From Globisporangium splendens (lineage: Eukaryota > Oomycota > Peronosporomycetes > Pythiales > Pythiaceae): DNA of 64,000 nt. The stretch spans positions 236,365 through 300,364 of the forward strand of contig VFIW01000054.1 of assembly GCA_006386115.1 (NCBI GenBank), given 5' to 3'. Position numbers and translations under genes: made by a program. Of this stretch, positions 11,664 through 22,545 are shown piece by piece (position 1 is the first letter of the stretch; every line of letters starts with the position of its first letter). Under the pieces are notes generated by a model. It was not told where the DNA came from, ran no database searches, and saw nothing but the letters and a program-made list of their open reading frames with translations.

Positions 11664-13286
11664 ATGGGCGAGCTAAACGGGATCTTTCTGATGTGTACAC
11701 AGCAGATACGCTCTGCAGACCAAGACTCGAAGCAAGCAATCATGCCGCAGTTCGTCGCAGGCGCGCGCTTTTACAACCACGAGATGTTTGGCGGTATCCG
11801 ACCTGGCGAAGACGTTCGGCTGCTCTCAAAATCGTATTTCGGACTCGCGGTGTCGGCGTTCGCGTCGTCCTTCGTGTACATCGGCTTGCGCAATGGTCTG
11901 CTGCTTATGGTGTGCGATGAATTGGCGTTTACGCCGCTGGAGACGCAGGCGGTGGATCGACTAGCTGAACTGCCGGCAGCATTCTCGTTTTTCGTTGGGT
12001 TGATAACGGATGCGGTTCCAGTGTTCGGGTTCCGGCGCAAGTCGTACATCATCATTGGCGCCGTACTCAGCTTGGGCAGTCTGCTGCTGACGAGCATCGC
12101 GTACTGCTTCGATTCGTCACTCCGACACGTGCTCGGCCGCGGATACGTATACTTGGTGACATTCCTGATCGGAAGCATAAGCGTCGGATCGATGATCAGC
12201 TTTGCGTCGGTGCAGACAATGGTGATTGCGCTGTCGCAGAGGGAAATACTGAAAGAGCGGGGAGTCATCCAAGCCAACTACTTGATTGCCCGTGGAAGTG
12301 GACAAGTCGTTGCGCGCATCTTGGTGTTCCTTGTCAACCGCGCTGGTACCGCCTATCAAGTGTCGCTGATGCTGTTGGCTCTCACCACGATATCCGTCAT
12401 GACGATCATCTCGACCATCGTGTGCTTGGACGAGGACCGAGACTTCAGTCGGCAAACAATTCGAAGCAAATGCGACAAGCACTGGCTGTTGGCACAGCAA
12501 AAAGCGATGTGGCGTACTTTGAGCTTCATTTCGAGCTTCGCATTCTGTCTCGGCTTCAAGTTCTCGGAAGCGCAGAAAGCACTTCAGGAGTGGTCGCATG
12601 CCGAAAACAATACGTCGCTGCTGGTGTCCAGTATCTTGGTCGACTTCGTCATGATTGGCACAATCATTGTTTGGCGGAGCTATTATATGAACGCGTTGTG
12701 GAGGCGAGTGTTCTCTGCTGCACCGGCTGCATCTATTGTCTCGACCGTGATGGTGTCAACATTTACCATCCCTGCAATTCTTCGGGATCAAGTCGTCTAC
12801 ACGCTTCTGACCGGAGTAACAGGCGTGTCGGCTGCGTCCATTGCTCTTTCGACGCTTGTGCCAGTCACGGAAATTGCACAAGAAGGGTCTGAAGGCGGAG
12901 TTGCAGGTCTAGCGATTTCGTTCTACACCATATCCAAGGTGTTCGCCAACACCTTCTTGAGCGCGCTGCAGAACTCGAACGTCATCGATCTCGGAGACCC
13001 CATTCAAGATTCGAGGCACGTTCGATGGGCGGTGGCGACGGCGCAGATCGTGACGGTTCTCGTAAATGCGCTCAGTTTTGCTGGCATCGTGCTGCTTCCT
13101 ATGCAGAAACTGGATGCTCAGCAATTGCGAACCTTCGGCGGCTTCGCACGCAGCGCAGGGTCAGCGACTGTGATTGTGTTTGTGCTTCTTCTGGTGTACT
13201 GCATCGCCTACAACTGCCTGGTGCTCATTCCCAGCACTGCGTGCGTTGTCATCGCCGGACGCAGCGGGTGTCATCCAGAGCCATGA
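11664..13286 (+). CDS. Folate-biopterin transporter (FBT) family, MFS-like membrane protein
   Basis: A single uninterrupted exon, about 540 aa, with roughly 12 hydrophobic segments. It shares family landmarks with the genes at 41018 and 43552: FVAGARFYNHEM at the N-terminus, a FRRKSYIIIG loop after a GLITDAVPVFGF segment, VIALSQRE, an AVWR-like cytoplasmic loop, PVTEIAQEGSEGGVAGL, and PMQKLDAQQLR before the last helices. Family knowledge: FBT proteins (BT1 family) move folates, biopterin or S-adenosylmethionine across membranes in trypanosomatids, plants and cyanobacteria; oomycetes have an expanded, mostly uncharacterised set. Substrate cannot be assigned. The start is uncertain: ATGs at 11664, 11691 and 11742 are all in frame, and the neighbours suggest some 30-40 residues before FVAG, favouring 11664. 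Confidence 0.83.
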   Translation: MGELNGIFLMCTQQIRSADQDSKQAIMPQFVAGARFYNHEMFGGIRPGEDVRLLSKSYFGLAVSAFASSFVYIGLRNGLLLMVCDELAFTPLETQAVDRLAELPAAFSFFVGLITDAVPVFGFRRKSYIIIGAVLSLGSLLLTSIAYCFDSSLRHVLGRGYVYLVTFLIGSISVGSMISFASVQTMVIALSQREILKERGVIQANYLIARGSGQVVARILVFLVNRAGTAYQVSLMLLALTTISVMTIISTIVCLDEDRDFSRQTIRSKCDKHWLLAQQKAMWRTLSFISSFAFCLGFKFSEAQKALQEWSHAENNTSLLVSSILVDFVMIGTIIVWRSYYMNALWRRVFSAAPAASIVSTVMVSTFTIPAILRDQVVYTLLTGVTGVSAASIALSTLVPVTEIAQEGSEGGVAGLAISFYTISKVFANTFLSALQNSNVIDLGDPIQDSRHVRWAVATAQIVTVLVNALSFAGIVLLPMQKLDAQQLRTFGGFARSAGSATVIVFVLLLVYCIAYNCLVLIPSTACVVIAGRSGCHPEP

Positions 13287-14202
13287 GGGGAATGCTGTGT
13301 TGGCACAACCATCGTCGCATCACAGAGATCGATCCCACTTTCATTATTTACGGTACGCATCATCAAACAAGCGAAATGAAGTTGCATTTGGGCACATTTG
13401 GGCACATTTGGGCAAAAAGACGATGACGTCGTCGTCCACGAAAAAGCTTGATCTCACCTGTGAGGTGCCATTCATTACGATCGGACGACCGAGGATCGTA
13501 TCCAAATCGAAGCACATTCAGGTGACATTTGACATAATTCAGTTCCAGAGGTCATTGTGTCTCGCAGGTGCGCTCGGGCTATTCTCTGTGCCGCACTGGC
13601 GTTAACTGGTCTTTATGCGTTGTCAGAGGTGTTTCAGGACGCAGGATCTGTGTCTCACGCTCTCTGTTCCATTCCAGAAGCACAACGAAGGTACCACACC
13701 GTTGTAATCGCTCGCGTTTGCATGTTGGCCTGTGAATCAAGTCGAGACAGAGAGGGATGATGCGTTCTAATGTATCTGCTTTTGGCGTTTGACTTGGACT
13801 TTGTATCGACTCAGGAGATTGGTTTTGATGCGAGACCCCAGCCAACGTGTCTCAAGACGAGTGAATCCCACGCAGGCACCAAGCAAATGTCCTCCACAGG
13901 CGCTTTTGACACAGCATCATTTATGGCACCCAAGTCTGGGTTGGTTGTCTATGGGATCAGCACGACCTTCAAAACCGCATACAGTGTGATTACTCCAATG
14001 CTGTCTGTATTGGTCAGGGATCCCGTCGTGTCATGAGGCAGTGGTCTTGGCATCATCATCTCCAGCCTCAAGTTTATCCTGACCCTCCTCGCCCCCCAAT
14101 CAATTCATCAGTCCTCTGTCCGTCAGGCAGTCACTCGAGCTCTTCCTCAATAGAGACAGCGACGCCATTCTCCGAGTCCCAGCGCAGCATCAACGAGCAG
14201 CA
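13287..14202. other. Intergenic with a 10-bp triple repeat
   Basis: No supported gene. Three perfect copies of CATTTGGGCA lie at 13385-13414. Weak open frames such as 13770-14036 (+) show no family motif. Contains the promoter of the acyltransferase. Confidence 0.45.
13385..13414. repeat. Tandem repeat, 3 x 10 bp
   Basis: Three exact copies of CATTTGGGCA, about 100 bp past the FBT stop codon. Confidence 0.85.
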
Positions 14203-15672
14203 ATGGACGCGACCGCGTCCCCACAGAAACCGCAGCCCATCGTCGACATGGCGGCGCCACCAGCGCTGACAGTGACGACACCAGTCCCCAGGGCACTGTC
14301 GGTGTCGTTCCCAGCGCCGCTGCTCTCGACCGCGTCCGAGACGCCGCTGAACCTGTCGACACCCATGCGCAACAAGGCCGTGTACCCGAGCCGCCGGTAC
14401 GAGAAGAAGTCCACGTGGCTCCAGTGCATCTTCGGCGCGCTCTACCTGCTGCTCATCGTCGTGTGCGCGTTCCTCGACGTCGTGTACTTTTTGTTCCCGC
14501 TCGACTACATCGTGCGGCCGCTGTTCGGACGCAATATCTACAAGCGCGTGTACAAGTTCTTTGAAGGTCTATTCTTCGCGATGCTCTCGGGGCTGCTCGA
14601 GTTTGTCGCGGGTGTCAAGATCGTTGTGACCATGGACCCGGGTGACGAGAGTCTCGAGCCTGAAGACAAGCCCTTCGGCTTTGGCGACCAGATCCTCATG
14701 ATCTGCAACCACCGCACAGAGGTCGACTGGCTGTTCTTCTGGAACCTCGCACTCCGATACGGGTGCCAGGACCGCATTCGTGTCATGATGAAGGCGATCA
14801 TCCGGTACGCGCCAGGCGTGGGCTGGGCACTCTTGCAGATGAACTTCCCGTTCGTGAACCGCCGCTGGGCCACAGACGAAGAGCGCATCCGCAAGGTCGT
14901 GCGCTCGTACAAGAAGTACGAAGCCGGCACGTGGCTCTCGATGTTCCCGGAAGGCACGATCCTCGAGAAGCGCACGTTGGAGAAAAGCCACAACTGGGCC
15001 ATGGAACGAGGTGACCCGCAGTGGAACTATGTGCTGTACCCTCGCGTGCGCGGCTTCGAGTTGTGCGTCGAAGAGTTTGAACCAGAATCGATTCTGGATG
15101 TGACCATTGCATACCCTGAGCTCGCCGACGGCGTGTTGCCCTCGCCGGTACGTTCCCGTCTATTGGCGCGATTGTTTGTAAGCCACAGCTTTGCAGAATG
15201 GAGTGCTCACTGTGTAATTGCTTATTTGTTCTCTATAGCTTCGTTGCATTGGCGGCCAGTACCCAAAGGAGGTGCACATCCACTTGAAGCGGTACAAGAA
15301 GGCGTCCTACGAAGCCAGCAAGGGCGACATGAGTCAATGGTGCGTTGTCCCATGCCATTTGCTTGTCAATGTGTATGCGATTGCGCATGGCTCACTGTTG
15401 CCTTCTTTGTGTTTTTCGCCAGGCTGAACGACCGATTCGCCGAGAAAGAGGAGCTTTTGAAGAACTTTTACGAGAACCGCGTCTTCCTCGGCAAGCGCGT
15501 GATCTGCGAGAACACGCGGATCTCGGGTCCCGTCATCGCCGGCTGCATCATGAACGTCGGCGTGCTGATCTTCACGTACATCATCTGCAGCTGGTACCCG
15601 CTGATCATGCTGTGCATCTTCGGCTTCTGCACACTGCACGCGTTGTACTTTGTCCACACGTTTGGCAAGTAA
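14203..15672 (+). CDS. PlsC-family 1-acyl-glycerophosphate acyltransferase (LPAAT/LCLAT-like)
   Basis: Three exons: 14203..15147, 15239..15339 and 15423..15672, with introns of 91 bp (GTACGT..TATAG) and 83 bp (GTGCGT..GCCAG), 431 aa. It transfers an acyl chain to a lysophospholipid (lysophosphatidate or lysocardiolipin type), a step of phospholipid synthesis or remodelling in the ER. The PlsC block I motif NHRTEVDW places the catalytic His at 170 and Asp at 175, and FPEGT lies at 248-252. A hydrophobic segment precedes the acyltransferase domain and two close the C-terminus, as in the eukaryotic AGPAT3-5/LCLAT group. Splicing is well supported, because joining the exons restores IGGQYPKEVHIH and the LNDRFAEKEELL region in frame. 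The first 60 or so residues are Pro/Ser/Thr-rich and may be disordered. The exact acyl acceptor cannot be read from sequence. Confidence 0.9.
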   Translation: MDATASPQKPQPIVDMAAPPALTVTTPVPRALSVSFPAPLLSTASETPLNLSTPMRNKAVYPSRRYEKKSTWLQCIFGALYLLLIVVCAFLDVVYFLFPLDYIVRPLFGRNIYKRVYKFFEGLFFAMLSGLLEFVAGVKIVVTMDPGDESLEPEDKPFGFGDQILMICNHRTEVDWLFFWNLALRYGCQDRIRVMMKAIIRYAPGVGWALLQMNFPFVNRRWATDEERIRKVVRSYKKYEAGTWLSMFPEGTILEKRTLEKSHNWAMERGDPQWNYVLYPRVRGFELCVEEFEPESILDVTIAYPELADGVLPSPVRSRLLARLFVSHSFAEWSAHCVIAYLFSIASLHWRPVPKGGAHPLEAVQEGVLRSQQGRHESMVRCPMPFACQCVCDCAWLTVAFFVFFARLNDRFAEKEELLKNFYENRVFLGKRVICENTRISGPVIAGCIMNVGVLIFTYIICSWYPLIMLCIFGFCTLHALYFVHTFGK

Positions 15673-15933
15673 ATAAGTGCACCAACAGAAGGCTCAAGAG
15701 AAGACGAGCCATACAGAGAAGCAGCTTCCTGTCCGAGAACACCAACATCATTCGTGATTCTTTTTATTAGAGAGAACTGTATCATATTCCATGTCGATGG
15801 CGTGTTTGCCGTCACCGAAAGCTTTAGACGCATCACAACCCTCAATTCATACTGAATGCATCACCATCTTTGTAATCCTTGCATTCGTTGTCTCCTTGTG
15901 CACAGTCTCTTGGCAATCGACCCCATTGCGACG

Positions 15934-16236
15934 TCAGCGTCGGCGCGGAAGATTACGCCACTGCTCCGAGTTCTTTTGCGGTTTTGCTACGGCGTCGCCG
16001 CACGGCAGACCGAGCTCCACACAACGACGCGCGACCTGGCTGACGGTCTTGCCGGGCAAGTGGACGGCGATGAGCTCGGCCGGGTCGCGCTTCTTGGCCA
16101 TCATCAGGTCGTCCTCAGAGCTCGAGAAGGTCGCCTCGTACATGCCCGAGTCGCGGCGATACGCCACTGTCGTTTTCTGGGCCGAGACGATGGCAAAAGC
16201 TCCCAGGAACAGCAGGAAGAGCGCGAGGAACTTCAT
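15934..16236 (-). CDS. Small secreted protein with a Myb/SANT-like pattern
   Basis: A single-exon 100-aa frame that starts at an ATG and opens with a textbook signal peptide (MKFLALFLLFLGAFAIVSAQ). The mature part, about residues 32-77, follows the spacing of a Myb/SANT repeat: an acidic start FSSSEDDL, then ELIAVHLPGKT, then SQVARRCVELGL, close to the 'IA..LPGRT..Q...R' core. The usual tryptophans are missing and two Cys (in RRCVELGLPC) could pair. The C-terminus is basic. It is convergent with the acyltransferase (about 260 bp between stops). I do not recognise the protein. A secreted small protein in an oomycete could be an effector or wall protein, but no RxLR motif is present. Confidence 0.62.
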   Translation of the reverse strand: MKFLALFLLFLGAFAIVSAQKTTVAYRRDSGMYEATFSSSEDDLMMAKKRDPAELIAVHLPGKTVSQVARRCVELGLPCGDAVAKPQKNSEQWRNLPRRR

Positions 16237-18302
16237 CTTGGAGCAGACAAGGCGGCTGTGGATAGGAGGGACGGCAATAATGTCGGCATCATGAAGCGAC
16301 GCCTCGATTCTTATTCGTTATGATTGGTGCAGTCTCATTTTGCGGTGGTTGTCATCAGTTATCTCACAGAGGAAAGAAAGCCTGGATGGCAGATTTACAG
16401 GGACGTTTGCAGGGAAGTTGATTCGGATGGCTGAGGGACGATGGAGCTTCTGGTCGAAGGTGTTCCACAGATCAGAGTGTACGGTATTGATACTGTACTG
16501 GTGGAAATTGAGACGTGGAGTTGGTCTTTGGCTGCCTGTCTGGTTCAAATGAAGTTTGCAGGACGAGCGAAGTGCGGGCTCTTTTGTCAGAGGAAAAGTG
16601 TGTCCATTTGACAACACAGTGATTTCGGTCCAAGTGTTTCAGATCTCTACTGAGCGGTCGACATTGCACCACCAAAGTCCCTGATCGCACCACGCCGACA
16701 GCAAAAACGGTCTAGTGTCGGTATCAAAGTGGTTATTCTGAGGTGGAAAAGCTTTTCGACCAATAAACGGGCACCAGAGAGTGTACCCATTTATCATCTT
16801 TGACTGACGCTCAACAACCAATACGTGGGTCGTTCTTGACATTGAGGACGACATCGCGATAGACGCGAGTTTGCTCTTGTCTGGAGATGAGGAGGATGCA
16901 TTAATTGTTTTGGACGCTTTGCGAACGTGAACATCCGAGATACAGCACCAATTGTACACGATGCCAATGCTACCCAGTCACTCGACGACTGGTTGTCGCG
17001 CGTTTCTTAGTCATTCGAGTCAGCTTCCTATGATTTGTTTTCTGACCGTGCAGTGACGCTTTGTTTTTTTCAACTTCACTACGTACGATACTGATAAACC
17101 GCTTGTGACACACACTGGGTATTGGCTCGTTTCTTGGAGCCTTCAACGATAGCTTCTTGATCGCTACTCGTGGCGGTGCAAGCTCCATGGAACCGACCAG
17201 ATAGCCTGTAATAGCTCCTGTACAAAGATCCAAAGTTGGGGCTTTCGAAGGCTTCCTGTGTGTCATTTTGACGCGCGAGGTCCACAGGATTGTTGGCCCA
17301 GGTAGCCTCAGCCTCGTATCGCAGCCAAGGATTCAGGGCTTGAGCTTTGGCGGTTTCCTGCCAACAAACAAAGGGTGCTGCGGCCAGAAATGCGAACTCC
17401 AAGGAGATCGTGAGCCTTGGTCAGGCCAGTGTTGCGCCTTGGCAAATAAACGATCGAGAGGGTTGCTTTGTGCGAGGGCATGATGACGTTACATCTTCAC
17501 CAGATGACTAATCTATTTGGAGTGAGCAGTCGTGGTTGAAGGACGTCATCGCAAAGCAATTTGCGATATCCAAAGGACGTTGCAGCACCGAGTGCAGTAG
17601 AACCTCTTTTTCGCCCTTGTCTCGCGATCAGTCCAGACGCGTTTTTGATCATAGCACGCAGCACTAATGCCATGCGATATCCTCCTCCCGTGGACATTGC
17701 CTCTGCAGAATGTGCTGTCGATTGACTGTGTTTCAAATTTGGTGCAAAATGTTGACACACTCCAGTCACCACAGTTGCGGATATAAGTCTCCTCCACATA
17801 TTTAACTCATTAATTTGTCCGAATCATTGTACCAAATGCGGACTTAAGAACTCTCCTCAAAAGCCAGTCCACAACGACTGTGTTCAATGACTTTTGGAAG
17901 CAGCTGGTTCACCTACTGCAGCAGCTCTCCAATTGAGATCTGTAGGGGCTTTCATTCCACAAAAAAGAGCCGAAATGCCCCTGTTTGATGCACTCTCAGA
18001 ATGCTGACTGCTGCTCAAAGACTCCTTTGCCATTGAATGAGAGGGCGCGTTTATCTGCACGCCCCATGTGGTTGATTAACCCACGTGCCGTTAAACAGAT
18101 GACAAATCCCAGACTTCCCTCTCTGCGCTCGCCAGCTGTTGCGCGTGTGCCACATGGCGATGTGCTCTGTCAGTCAGACTGAGCTCTTCGAAAAGTGTTG
18201 AACGATTGAACGAGGAGCTCCTTCTTTTGCACGTACTTCTTGAACTGCTCGCTTCCTGCCACTGTGTCGCTCTTTGTGGCTCTTCCACACCGAGACTCCG
18301 CG
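16237..18302. other. Long intergenic stretch, possible decayed coding DNA
   Basis: No intact gene. On the - strand, frames near 17079-17402 and 16639-16959 have protein-like composition but start without ATG, have no splice partners and match nothing I know. They may be relics of a mobile element or a dead gene. Confidence 0.4.
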
Positions 18303-20240
18303 ATGCGCCACGTCCCCGAGAAGCGCAAGGTGGCGGTGCCGCCGCTCTCGGCCTCGGGGCTGACGATCCCGGTGGCGGCGACATCGACAGTCTCGTTCTC
18401 GTCGCTCTCGTCCCTCGAGCTGCAGCGTGGGGACTCGTCGTCCAAGGTCGCGTACTCGGACGTCGACAACGTTCCGGTGCTCGGCAGCGACCGATCGTAC
18501 ATCCTCTCCAAGCGCTCGTACCTGCCATCGCTGTACACGCCCGATGGCATTGACGGCGATGCGCGGTCGATGACTTCCTCCATCACAGCGGTGCCGCCGC
18601 CGCCTGGGCAGCATGCCGCGGACCAAGAATCATTCTTCTTCAGTGACAAAACCTCCGGGAGTCTCCGCGTCGACAAGGACCCGATCCAATTGTTCAGCGT
18701 ACCGTACTTAGGTCTTCTCTTCACGGCATGTGCATCGGGCTTCTCGATCACGTTCTTGCGCTATGGCTTTCGTCCGCTGCTCGTCGCGTATCTGAGTCTG
18801 CACCATCCAAACCAGTTCAAGTCGGCGCAGTACATCCTCGAGTGGCCTGGCGCGCTTGCCGTCTTCTTTGGCTTAGTGTCGGATTCCGTGCCGATCTGCG
18901 GGTATCGTAGGAAACCTTACATGATCCTCGGCTGGGTGCTCAGCTTCGTCATGTTCACAAATATCCCGATCTTGACGCTGACGGCATCGGACAAGATTCT
19001 GCTTTTCCAGGACTCAACCAGGCCCGGCGCCGCCATCGCGACGTCGAATCTCGAAAAGTACCCGGAGCAGTATGCACTCATGTACGTGTTATTCGCGGTC
19101 GTCGGCTCCATTGGTCTCCAAATGGCGTGGGTGACGTCGCTGGCGATGACCGTCGAGCTTGCACAGCGGGAACCGTTGTACGTGCGCGGTCATCTCCAGT
19201 CGCTGTATATGACCCTGTACTACACGTTCGCGTTCGTGGCCCAAGTACTCGTGTCCAAAGTGCTGTACCCTGGCAAAGCAGGGGAAGACTTGCGATCCGA
19301 GATCACGATGGGCGAAGCTGGTGTCCTGCTTGCTGTCACGTGCGCGCTTGCGTTCCCTATGGCGCTGTTTTTCCTCAAAGAGGACAAAGTGACGTACATT
19401 GCCGAGGACGGAACTGAGCAGCTCGTTAACGCTACTGACCTTGGCAGCTTTTCGCTCAGGGTCCGGATGCGCGAGCTGCTGCGCTTCTGCCAGCAGCAAG
19501 TGGTCTACCGCGTCATCCTGTTCGTCTGCGGCATCGTGCTCATCCTCGGCGTATACAACCAGAATCTTCGCGATGCGCTCGCGACTTGGTCTGGCATTAC
19601 ACCTGCAGACACGTTAAACGTCCAAATCGCGCAGAATGCGTGCATCGTGCTTGGGCTCGTGCTCTGGAAGGCGTGGTTCGTCAACACGAGCTGGCAAAAG
19701 CTCGTGGTGCTCGGCGTCAGCTTCTACGTGTTGTGTTCTATCGTGCTCACGGTGCTGACGGTGTTTGCGTGGGTTCGCGAGGGTCGGTTCTTTCTCGTGT
19801 TTGTTGCGCTCTTGGAGGTGCCGAAGGGGTGGTTCAAGCTCATGGCGGTCGTGCCCGCGACCGAGATCGCCGAGCCGGGCCGCGAGGGCGTGATCATGGG
19901 GCTCGTCTTCTCCTTCCAGGCGCTCGTGTACATCACGGCCAACATCATGTCGCTGTCGCTGAGCCAGGTCATCGGCACGAATGTCATGGAGACCCAGGTG
20001 CGCGCAGACTCGACGAAGACGCGGGAGACCGTCGTCACGGCCGCAGTCGTGTACTACCTCATTAATCTGTCGAGCGTCATGCTCGCGCCGGTTTTGCCGG
20101 CGCAGAAGATCGAAGTGCAGCAGATGCGCGCATACGGAGTCGGGAACCCGTTCATGGGGTACCTCATCGCCGTGGCTTTCGTGCTGCTACTGCTTTTCGG
20201 GTTGGCCGCCAATATCGTGCTGATCGGCAGGGGAGGCTGA
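18303..20240 (+). CDS. Folate-biopterin transporter (FBT) family protein, long form
   Basis: Single exon, 645 aa. The frame is open further upstream without an ATG; the first in-frame ATG (18303) is followed by a hydrophilic, Ser-rich N-terminal tail of about 120 residues. Then come about 12 hydrophobic segments with the family landmarks VFFGLVSDSVPICGYRRKPYM (split around residues 205-225), VELAQREPLYVRG, VVPATEIAEPGREGVIMGLV and PAQKIEVQQMRAYG. It is clearly diverged from the other three FBT genes in the window: longer tail, PGREG instead of EGSEG, and a TM loop of different length. Likely a plasma or organelle membrane transporter of pteridine-like compounds by family; substrate unknown. 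Confidence 0.85.
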   Translation: MRHVPEKRKVAVPPLSASGLTIPVAATSTVSFSSLSSLELQRGDSSSKVAYSDVDNVPVLGSDRSYILSKRSYLPSLYTPDGIDGDARSMTSSITAVPPPPGQHAADQESFFFSDKTSGSLRVDKDPIQLFSVPYLGLLFTACASGFSITFLRYGFRPLLVAYLSLHHPNQFKSAQYILEWPGALAVFFGLVSDSVPICGYRRKPYMILGWVLSFVMFTNIPILTLTASDKILLFQDSTRPGAAIATSNLEKYPEQYALMYVLFAVVGSIGLQMAWVTSLAMTVELAQREPLYVRGHLQSLYMTLYYTFAFVAQVLVSKVLYPGKAGEDLRSEITMGEAGVLLAVTCALAFPMALFFLKEDKVTYIAEDGTEQLVNATDLGSFSLRVRMRELLRFCQQQVVYRVILFVCGIVLILGVYNQNLRDALATWSGITPADTLNVQIAQNACIVLGLVLWKAWFVNTSWQKLVVLGVSFYVLCSIVLTVLTVFAWVREGRFFLVFVALLEVPKGWFKLMAVVPATEIAEPGREGVIMGLVFSFQALVYITANIMSLSLSQVIGTNVMETQVRADSTKTRETVVTAAVVYYLINLSSVMLAPVLPAQKIEVQQMRAYGVGNPFMGYLIAVAFVLLLLFGLAANIVLIGRGG

Positions 20241-20336
20241 ACCAAGGTAGCAATGGGAAGAAGTGAATCACAATGATAATAAAAGTATTTATGAAATTAC
20301 CTATGAGTGCTGTGCATGAGGATCCGATTCTGTTCA

Positions 20337-22027
20337 TCACTGCCGTGGGGTGTCCAAGTCGTTGCTTCTGCTGCTCCGTCGCTGTTTCCGCTTCAGAATC
20401 TGCTGCGTCTCGTCACTCAGCACCTGCGCCGCGATTTTCTGTTGTGCCTGCTCGAGTCGCAGCCTCGCTTCCTCCTCTTTGCGCTGCTTTTCGTCTTTCT
20501 TGGACTGAAGCTCTTTGATCGCAATGAAGCCTCGTCGCTCCAAATCCTCCCGCAGTGCCTGGGCGTGCGCCATGCGCAGTTGTCGTTGCTCTTCGTCGAG
20601 TCGCTGCCTCTCAAGTTCAGCGAGGCGAGCCACCTCACGCTGTTTCTCCACGAGAAGCGCGCGCGCAGCCTCTCGCTTTAGGTTTTCCTCGTGGACACGC
20701 TACGTGTACACTTGCTGCTTCTTGCGGAGCTCGTCGCGCGAAAGGTCCGGCTTTTGTTTGGTGTAGGTTGGGGACCTCGCTTTCGGTTGGTGGTGACGAT
20801 GATCCACTCCTCTTTGCTTCGCTCCATTCCCAGGCACGCCGCGACGAGTATTGGCGCTGCTCATCGCACTGAATGGATCCAGAGGATGCACCATTTCAGA
20901 GTTAGCATCAACGAGAAGAGCCGCCATATCGATAGCGTACGCGTTGCTGTTCTCAAAGTCTTGAAAGTTCTCGCCGGACTCGTGCGCATCCGCCATTGTC
21001 TCGCTCTCGAGATTAGTTGCCACCGCTGTTTCTCTTTCTGGCACGAGTGCCACTCAGTACTGCACGATGGAATTTATCCAGTACAACTGACGAAAAAACG
21101 CGCCGATGCGCTTTCGCATGAACTTCTTCCGGTACAGCGCGTGGATGAGCGTGCTCTCGGTGTCGCCGACGCCCATGGCCTTGCGCCACTGCGTCTCGAT
21201 CATCATGTTGTGGTTCACGCAGTTGAGCAGCTCCTTGTGCGAGAGCTCCTCTTTGGCGCGAATGCCCCTCATGCCGCGCAGGATCTTGCAGCAGAGCAGG
21301 CGGAAGCGACGCAGGCGTTCGAGTCGGCGCTTGCGCATCGCACGGTAACTGCGCTGGATGCGCAGCGCGGCCTTCACAGCCATGGACTGGTAGAAGATGC
21401 GCCTCCCCAAATACCCACGGTACAGACGCTGGATCTGCATCGCGCTGAAGTTGAAGTAGTTGTAGTACGTCGTCGCGAGCCACTGCTGCTCCGTGTGCAG
21501 CTTGTCCATCATCTCCGCCGTCTCCTGGAGCTCCTGCTCAAACACGCTCTGCGTCTGCTCGATGCGCTCAAGACACGCGTGGATGCGGAACTGCACACAT
21601 AAAACATCAGTTCTCTGGCACACAGCGCACATCCATCTATCAAATAAACACTGTGTACCTTGGCATGCTGGAGCTTGTCGATGGCTTTGGGGAGCGTCGT
21701 CGTGTTCGCCGTCACCGGCACGTCCTGAGGCTCGAAGCGCTCCGGGTGCGCGTGGTAGTGGCGGCGCCGTGGTGCCTGGAAGTCGGCGCAGTTGCGACTC
21801 GTAAAGTGCGGCAGCGTGAGCGTCTTGCGCGGAGAAGACGCGCCGTAGACGTCCCTGTCCTGTAGCGCAGCGCGCGCGTGTGAGGCGTCCGCCTTCTCCA
21901 GGCGCAGCAGCGGGAGCGACGGTGGCAGTGCGATCTCCATGCCGTGGTGTTTATTGTGGATGCTTGGTGCAGACTGCATGTGACGCTTCAGTTGGATCGA
22001 ATGACTAGTTGCGCGAAACCCACGCAT
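20337..22027 (-). CDS. IQ-motif / coiled-coil protein, reading frame broken by two in-frame stops
   Basis: Exon 1 runs 22027 (or ATG 21979) to 21659, then a 68-bp intron (GTACAC..GTGCAG, 21658-21591), then one frame from 21590 down to 20337. Two tandem IQ motifs (AMQIQRLYRGYLGRR and LRIQRSYRAMRKRR) predict calmodulin or myosin-light-chain binding; a charged helix follows. The same frame meets a TGA at 21056-21054 (after SIVQY), continues about 118 codons, meets a TAG at 20702-20700 (after KKQQVYT) and continues as a strong Glu/Arg/Gln coiled coil to 20337. Both stops could be removed by short in-frame introns: a 57-bp GTACTG..GAGAG and a 72-bp GTGTAC..AACAG. The second candidate would delete coil-like residues, so nonsense mutation or readthrough is also possible. 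Alternatively the first stop is the true end, giving a 301-aa protein from 22027. Confidence 0.65.
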
Positions 22028-22545
22028 CCTAATGAGGGCGGCAAAAGCATATATTCGTTCCTACAGGTTACTTGCATTTCAGAATCTAGCTTTTTCGTCT
22101 TTCCCTTGTTAATATGCTCTGACAGGTATGTGCTTTAACAGTAGTGTGAAATGAAAGGGGATGCGTTGTGTGGTAAATCAGGCGGGTAGGGGTGGTTTCG
22201 AATGTCCATCATTGGTCAAGCAAGAGTAGATTTTTTCGAAGCGACTTGATCCTAGCAACTCTTATTCCCATAACCTGTTAAATATTATACGATTCACTAA
22301 GCAATGTTTCCGAGCAGCAAACTGGTGAGCAACCACACTCAATAATTACCTCCTAAACATGATGTTATCCACCTTGAAGTGTATGAGCATTACAGAAATC
22401 GTGTGCACGCCCGAGACTTGCTCAGCGTCGCTCGATGTAAACTCGGACCTGGGATGAACGCGATTCATCCAATTCGCCGATCCACATCACGTTTGTCGTC
22501 GTGTGGCTGTCGATTCAATCCACTTCAAGGCTGCTAGGAGCCATC
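22028..22545. other. Divergent promoter region
   Basis: Between the divergent IQ-motif gene and the coiled-coil gene. AT-richer than its flanks; no gene seen. Confidence 0.5.

Noticed and set aside
16639..17402. Two protein-like frames on - in the long gap before the second FBT gene
   Set aside because: They lack ATG starts and splice joins and match no family I know; described only as possible decayed DNA.
20691..20702. 12-nt GT..AG stretch containing the TAG of the IQ gene
   Set aside because: It would restore the frame neatly but is far below any workable spliceosomal intron length.
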